From the NCBI GenBank assembly GCA_024637035.1, contig JAGXFW010000003.1, forward strand, positions 1-34,692: DNA of 34,692 nucleotides, read 5' to 3'. Made by a program: the position numbers and the translations under genes. The notes beneath the pieces were generated by a model, which was given only the letters and a program-made list of their open reading frames with translations, had not been told where the DNA came from and ran no database searches. This document shows positions 30,979 through 34,692 of the stretch, piece by piece. The stretch's first letter is position 1; each line of letters starts with the position of its first letter. The DNA is from Actinomycetes bacterium. GTDB taxonomy: Bacteria > Actinomycetota > Thermoleophilia > RBG-16-64-13.

Positions 30979-31033
30979 CTGCAATACTACTGCGTTAAGT
31001 TGCTATTCATGCATTACCGCAGTAGACTTGCAG
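30979..31033. promoter_or_regulatory. Inverted-repeat operator of the AbiE pair
   Basis: CTGCAATACTACTGCG (30979-30994) and CGCAGTAGACTTGCAG (31018-31033) are inverted repeats matching at 14 of 16 positions, 23 bp apart, ending two bases before ATG 31036. AbiEi antitoxins are known to bind paired inverted repeats upstream of their gene and repress it. The spacer is AT-richer and may hold the promoter. Confidence 0.7.
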
Positions 31034-31035
31034 AC

Positions 31036-31884
31036 ATGGACGACCACCTCCCTGGCGAATACGGGCTCTCAGCGGGCATCACTCTGGCCGGCAGTCTAGC
31101 CGACGCCGGTCGGTATGTCTTCACGTCGGAGGACGCCGTCGAGTTGTGCCCTCCCGACATCCGCCCCGAAGCCGTCCCTCGCTTGCTCAAGTCGCTCGCC
31201 GACGCCGGCTGGATCGTCCGACTACGTCGAGGCCTGTACGCGGGGACGGGAAGGCTCCCAGGGGGAATGGACGTGCCACCCTTCGCCATCGCGACCTCTA
31301 TGGTGAAGCCGTCGGCCATCGCCCATCTATCCGCTCTTGCCCACCATGGCCTCACCGACCAGATCCCCCGAGTGGTCTCTGCCATCACCTCGCGGAAGAT
31401 CGTGATGCCCAGCATGAGAGGCACCCGCACAGGAGCGGACGGTCCGCACCTTTGGCACGTGGCTGGACTCGACGTCCGCTATGTCGTCGTCGTCCCCAAG
31501 CACTTCGAGCTGGGGATAGAGATGATCTGGCTGGATGAACGCTTCCGCATACCTATCACCGATCGGGAGCGGACTGTTCTCGATCTCTTCGCCATGCCCC
31601 GACTGTTCGGTGGTCTTGGGGAAGGACTAAGGGTTCTGGAAGGAACCCAGGGCGAGATAGATGTTCCACGGTTGGTCGGATATGCCCTCCGGTACGGTTC
31701 GATCTCAGTCGCCAAGCGCCTGGGGTGGAGCCTGGAGGCCACCGGCGCCAGAGCGGCGTCACTTGCCCCCATCCTTGATCTGGAGGCGCGCAGCTACAGC
31801 CCACTTGACCCGGGCCGGGCGCGGCGGGGACGGTATGACCGCCGCTGGATGATCATCGACAACCGCGGCGAAGACCGGGTATGA
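31036..31884 (+). CDS. abiEi: AbiEi-type type IV antitoxin
   Basis: A 282-residue antitoxin. The winged-helix DNA-binding half includes VFTSEDAVELCPPDIRPEAVPRLLKSLADAGWIVRLRRGLYAGT. The C-terminal domain contains ATSMVKPSAIAHLSALAHHGLTDQIP and WLDERFRIPITDRERTVLDLFAMPRLFGGLGEGLRVL, the usual AbiEi landmarks. It does not contact its toxin directly but opposes its effect, and represses the operon. ATG 31036 is just past the operator, and an alternative ATG 31009 lies inside it. The toxin gene overlaps its end by 4 bp (ATGA). Confidence 0.92.
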   Translation: MDDHLPGEYGLSAGITLAGSLADAGRYVFTSEDAVELCPPDIRPEAVPRLLKSLADAGWIVRLRRGLYAGTGRLPGGMDVPPFAIATSMVKPSAIAHLSALAHHGLTDQIPRVVSAITSRKIVMPSMRGTRTGADGPHLWHVAGLDVRYVVVVPKHFELGIEMIWLDERFRIPITDRERTVLDLFAMPRLFGGLGEGLRVLEGTQGEIDVPRLVGYALRYGSISVAKRLGWSLEATGARAASLAPILDLEARSYSPLDPGRARRGRYDRRWMIIDNRGEDRV

Positions 31885-32756
31885 CCAAGGGGCTTTCTCC
31901 GCTTCGGGACCGCTTGCGGAGGGCCGCCCAGGCCTTGGGTCTGCCCATCGACGTGGTCGAGTTCGACTATGGACTCAGTTACGTCCTCGCTGCCATCTAT
32001 GCTCACCAAGACCTGCATGAGTCCTTCGTCTTCAAAGGCGGGACCGCCCTGGCGAAGGCCCACGTTGCCGGCTACCGATTCTCGCGCGACCTGGACTTCA
32101 CTGCCGTCGGAGGACCACGGGGTGATGAGCTCGAGCGGACCATGGAGATCGTCGCCCACGATGCCGAGGAGATGCTGAGCGAGCACGGGCCCTTCGTCGT
32201 CACGTCGACCCGACGAACCGAGCGGGGCGCTCATCCCTCTGATCAAGAGGCGTTCGTCGTTCTCGTGCGATTCCCCTGGCATCGATCGGTCCTGCGGGGC
32301 GTCAAGGTCGAGGTCACCGTCGACGAGCCGCTGGCCCTGTCCGCTCAGACCCTTCCGCTGCTACACCCCTACGGTGAGGCCCTTGCTACCGACCTACGCG
32401 TGTACCGCTTGGAGGAGATCGTCGCGGAGAAGTTGCGCACCCCTCTACAGGCGCAGAAGCGCGTCGAGGGAGGGTCCTGGGCCCGCAACTGCGCCCGTGA
32501 TTATTACGACCTCTGGTTTCTCCTTCGGCTGGAAGAGGGCTTCGTCGATCTGCGGGCGGTCCGCGGTATCTTGCCTCAGAAGTGCGCTGTCCGAGATGTC
32601 GTCTTCACCGGCGTGGACGACTTCTTCCCTCCGCTCATCGTCAGCGAGGCAAAGCGCCAGTGGGAGACCAGCCTAGCCGACCTCGTCACGCCGCTGCCGA
32701 GCTTCGATGATGCGATAGAGGGAGTCCGGGAGGCCGTGAGCGCTCTCCTTGGGTGA
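31881..32756 (+). CDS. abiEii: AbiEii-type nucleotidyltransferase toxin
   Basis: A 291-residue nucleotidyltransferase toxin. The signature FVFKGGTALAKAHVAGYRFSRDLDFT carries the GG(T)xL loop and the DxD metal pair. Downstream landmarks are VKVEVTVDEPLA, RLEEIVAEKLRTPL and CARDYYDLWFLL. Toxins of this family transfer nucleotides to tRNA or other targets and cause abortive infection or growth arrest. It appears intact and full length. It is translationally coupled to the antitoxin. After its stop the sequence runs straight into an Rhs fragment on the other strand. Confidence 0.93.
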   Translation: MTKGLSPLRDRLRRAAQALGLPIDVVEFDYGLSYVLAAIYAHQDLHESFVFKGGTALAKAHVAGYRFSRDLDFTAVGGPRGDELERTMEIVAHDAEEMLSEHGPFVVTSTRRTERGAHPSDQEAFVVLVRFPWHRSVLRGVKVEVTVDEPLALSAQTLPLLHPYGEALATDLRVYRLEEIVAEKLRTPLQAQKRVEGGSWARNCARDYYDLWFLLRLEEGFVDLRAVRGILPQKCAVRDVVFTGVDDFFPPLIVSEAKRQWETSLADLVTPLPSFDDAIEGVREAVSALLG

Positions 32757-32766
32757 CGACCGACCG

Positions 32767-33240
32767 CGGTCGTGACGGAGAGAGACGGGGGCACGTAGCG
32801 GAGGATCTGTCGGGTGGCGATGGCGCTTGCGATCTGCGCAGTGACGAGGCTCGTGCTCTTGCTCCACACGCCGGTACCCACGTTCCCCGTGCCTTGCGGG
32901 TTCCCCCAGGCGCCGTAGCGGTAGGCGGCGAAGGGGGCGCCGGCGGCGTCGAGGAGGGAGAGGACGTCACCTCGGTCCGTGGTCAGGATGCCGAAGTAAA
33001 GAGGGGTGGCGCTCTCCTTCGGGCTCCGGTAGACGCCGCCGTAGGGGCGGCCCTGTTCATCGTAGAGGTAGGTGACCTGCCAAGAGGGCGGGTTGGTGCC
33101 GCCGCTCTGTGGCCTTCAGGCTCTGCAGCTGGAGTCCCTGGTAGGAGAAGTCGGTGTCGGTGGTCTGCCCGGAGACGGTGACGGCGGACTTCGTGCGCTG
33201 GCCCCGCTCGTCGTAGGTGTAGGTGTCGGAGGGGGGCGCA
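32767..33240 (-). pseudogene. Rhs/YD-repeat protein fragment
   Basis: The minus strand reads DTYTYDERGQRTKSAVTVSG, QTTDTDFSYQGLQLQSLKAT, then a frameshift, then WQVTYLYDEQGRPYGGVYR, YFGILTTDRGDVLSLLDAAG and PFAAYRYGAWGNPQGTG, the classical YD-repeat and Rhs core end. It then changes to unrelated sequence after QILRY. Both ends are missing and there is one frameshift near 33110, so this is a relic of an Rhs toxin-delivery protein. Its toxin tip and immunity gene were not recognised. Confidence 0.8.
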
Positions 33241-33287
33241 CTTGGGCCCGTACTCCAACGGTTTGCTCCTTACCACCGCTGGCGCTG

Positions 33288-33575
33288 CTACCCGGACACA
33301 GTCGGCCACTTCTCCGGCTGAAGTGCCCAATAGATGGACCCCACGATGATCAGGAGACCGATGACGACAAATACCACCCCCATCATCGTGAGGCCGAAGA
33401 CGTTCAGTTCACCCCACGGCTCGTGATCGACACGCCACGTCCGCCCCCACGTCTGCGTGTAGCTCATGAAGTACTGGGCAAGCGTTCGGCGAAACCGGAT
33501 CAGGGCGACGCCGGCCAGGAGGACGAGGATCCCCAGTGACACCAGCCACAGCGGATTGAATCGAGTCTCACTCAT
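33288..33575 (-). CDS. Small two-helix membrane protein
   Basis: A 95-residue protein from ATG 33575. LWLVSLGILVLLAGVALIRF and VFGLTMMGVVFVVIGLLIIVGSIYW are two membrane helices separated by a hydrophilic loop (RTLAQYFMSYTQTWGRTWRVDHE). It overlaps the upstream gene by 8 bp, implying co-translation. No family recognised; it might be an immunity or anchor protein, which is a guess. Confidence 0.6.
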   Translation of the reverse strand: MSETRFNPLWLVSLGILVLLAGVALIRFRRTLAQYFMSYTQTWGRTWRVDHEPWGELNVFGLTMMGVVFVVIGLLIIVGSIYWALQPEKWPTVSG

Positions 33576-34188
33576 CGACCGGGCCCCCGCTGTGCGCTGC
33601 CGGGTAGGTCTCGTACACGGAGAGCGAGCCGAAGGCGGGAAATGGGCCGGTAGACCCGGCCGGACCCATGGCGAACGAGGGCAGATGCAACCCCGGCTCC
33701 CAAGCACCAGCGAAGCCCCATCCTTGGATCCCGGCCTGTAGCTCCACGTAGGTAGTGTTCGGGAGCACCTCACCGAAGCCGTTCATTGCCGAGGCCCCGT
33801 AACCGGGCGGCCAACTGACTATTACTGAGCCCACATAGTACACCTCACTCACAAGCTCATCGCCTCGGTAGTTCTTCACGACCCCGCCAGTGTAGCCGTA
33901 GACAACCGCGGCATTGACGTTCTTGTCGATGAAGTACTTAGCCGGTCGACCTTCGTTCAAATTGGGTTCTCCCGAATAATTGACGTGGCAGTTGTAAGGG
34001 GTCGGGCCGGTAGCCTGTGCGCTCTTCGCGCCGGAAGATCGCGTGGCTATCGTGCTACTACGCTCCGTCTCCCCCGGATTGAGCCTCCGCCACTGTACCC
34101 GTGCCTTCGAAGCCCTCTGCGCCTTCTTGATCCTTGCCCGGGAGATATCCGCCGCCTGCCGCTCCTGCGACGTTGCGAACTCGTCCAT
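33568..34188 (-). CDS. Unknown protein beside the Rhs fragment
   Basis: A 206-residue protein of unknown function. The basic, coiled N-terminus (RIKKAQRASKARVQWRRLNPGE) is followed by a beta-rich part: YFIDKNVNAAVVYGYTGGVVKNYRGDELVSEVYYVGSVIVSWPPGYGASAM and a C-terminal WGFAGAWEPGLHLPSFAMGP. There is no obvious signal peptide. It overlaps the membrane protein gene downstream by 8 bp. The start is uncertain because IS21-type terminal repeats lie just upstream, and the N-terminus may have been cut. A link to Rhs is only positional. Confidence 0.55.
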   Translation of the reverse strand: MDEFATSQERQAADISRARIKKAQRASKARVQWRRLNPGETERSSTIATRSSGAKSAQATGPTPYNCHVNYSGEPNLNEGRPAKYFIDKNVNAAVVYGYTGGVVKNYRGDELVSEVYYVGSVIVSWPPGYGASAMNGFGEVLPNTTYVELQAGIQGWGFAGAWEPGLHLPSFAMGPAGSTGPFPAFGSLSVYETYPAAHSGGPVDE

Positions 34189-34219
34189 CCGATACCCCGT
34201 CTGTGTTCGTCAACCCAAA

Positions 34220-34256
34220 AGTTGACCACCCCGATCATCGAATAGTTGACCACCCC
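34220..34256. repeat. Direct repeats at the IS21-type end
   Basis: AGTTGACCACCCC occurs at 34220-34232 and again at 34244-34256, 24 bp apart, just outside the istB-like stop codon. Multiple short direct repeats near the termini are typical of IS21-family ends, where the transposase binds. The element boundary is probably within 34190-34220, but no target duplication is visible. Confidence 0.6.
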
Positions 34257-34259
34257 TGA

Positions 34260-34692
34260 TCACTTGCTCGCCGGCTGACTCCGACGTCTCTTGCTCTCCC
34301 TGAACCGGTAGGACTCCCCCTCGAAGACCAGGATGTGGCTGTGATGAGTCAGCCGGTCGAGGAGGGCGGCGGTCAAGACCGGATCCCCGAAGACTTCGCT
34401 CCAACGGGAGAACTCGAGGTTCGATGTGACGATGACCGATCCCGACTCGTAGCGCTCCGCGAAGAACTGGAAGAGAAGAGGGCCGCCGGGTCCGAGTTCG
34501 AGATACCCGAGTTCGTCCACGATGACCAGATCCACCTTCTTCCAGGTCTTCAGGTAACGAGGCAGCCGATGCTCGTCTTGGGCGAGGAGGAGCTCCTGGG
34601 CCAAGGTGACGGCACTTGTGAAGCGCACCCGCGCACCGGCGTAGATGGTGGCCATCCCCACGGCCTCGGCCAGGTGTGTCTTGCCGGTGCCA
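34260..34692 (-). CDS. istB: IS21-family IstB-like ATP-binding helper, cut at window edge
   Basis: The gene continues past 34692, so its start and part of Walker A are missing. Reading inward, GTGKTHLAEAVGMATIYAGARVRFTSAVTLAQELLLAQ is the Walker A end and following helix, and LVIVDELGYLELGPGGPLLFQFFAERYESGSVIVTSNLEFSRWSEVFGDPVLTAALLDRL covers Walker B and sensor 1. The end HSHILVFEGESYRFRESKRRRS is the family's C-terminus. It is the AAA+ partner of an IS21 transposase (istA, outside the window). No frameshift is seen, so the element may be active. Confidence 0.93.
   Translation of the reverse strand, partial: GTGKTHLAEAVGMATIYAGARVRFTSAVTLAQELLLAQDEHRLPRYLKTWKKVDLVIVDELGYLELGPGGPLLFQFFAERYESGSVIVTSNLEFSRWSEVFGDPVLTAALLDRLTHHSHILVFEGESYRFRESKRRRSQPASK

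Noticed and set aside
1-34692. tRNA or rRNA genes, including a selC tRNA.
   Set aside because: No cloverleaf-like sequence with a T-loop consensus was noticed by eye; this is a limited search and a tRNA finder would be decisive.

Overview
The window is high-GC (clearly above 60%) bacterial DNA with dense, overlapping operons and frequent GTG starts. It combines corrinoid methyltransferase genes, several probable selenocysteine (Sec) codons, GH57 amylases and Trk potassium uptake. This fits an anaerobic or microaerophilic high-GC bacterium, perhaps a deep-branching actinomycetote (Coriobacteriia or Geothermincolia-like). No rRNA or marker gene proves the phylum.

Region 1 (1-10,800, + strand) is the striking part. 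It runs: the end of a corrinoid (B12-binding) protein; a MoxR/CbbQ-type AAA ATPase with a CbbO/NorD-type VWA partner; a G3E (CobW/HypB-like) GTPase; an unknown protein; a second G3E-like GTPase; a 4Fe-4S protein; a UroD/MtbA-type methyltransferase; a thioredoxin-like protein; two DGC-domain zinc-site proteins; an HMA-type metal-binding protein; a second thioredoxin-like protein; and a GcvH-like lipoyl protein. Five of these genes (4965-5597, 6638-7714, 7720-8058, 9413-9673, 9734-10186) are each interrupted by one in-frame TGA. In every case the TGA sits where the family has a functional Cys (GGGU, SPGU, UPAC, UVTC, CVPU), and a compact hairpin begins 9-14 nt downstream. I read them as five clustered selenoproteins. 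The set looks like a selenium-, corrinoid- and metal-dependent methyl-transfer or organometal-handling system. The chemistry is inferred and the substrate is unknown.

Region 2 (10,900-16,450) is housekeeping: RlmN and a SAM hydroxide adenosyltransferase (- strand), inorganic pyrophosphatase (+), then TrkH and TrkA (-). Region 3 (16,583-24,241, - strand) is a four-gene alpha-glucan operon: a GT4 glycosyltransferase followed by three different GH57 enzymes.

Region 4 (24,370-34,692) is an accretion zone. It holds a Phd/VapC pair, a HigA antitoxin with only a remnant of HigB, an HTH/nucleotidyltransferase pair whose second gene is shortened, a decayed IS481-type transposase, a secreted caspase-like protein with a frameshifted membrane-anchored neighbour, an intact AbiEi/AbiEii type IV pair with an inverted-repeat operator, an Rhs fragment, two orphan genes and the end of an IS21-family element cut by the window edge.
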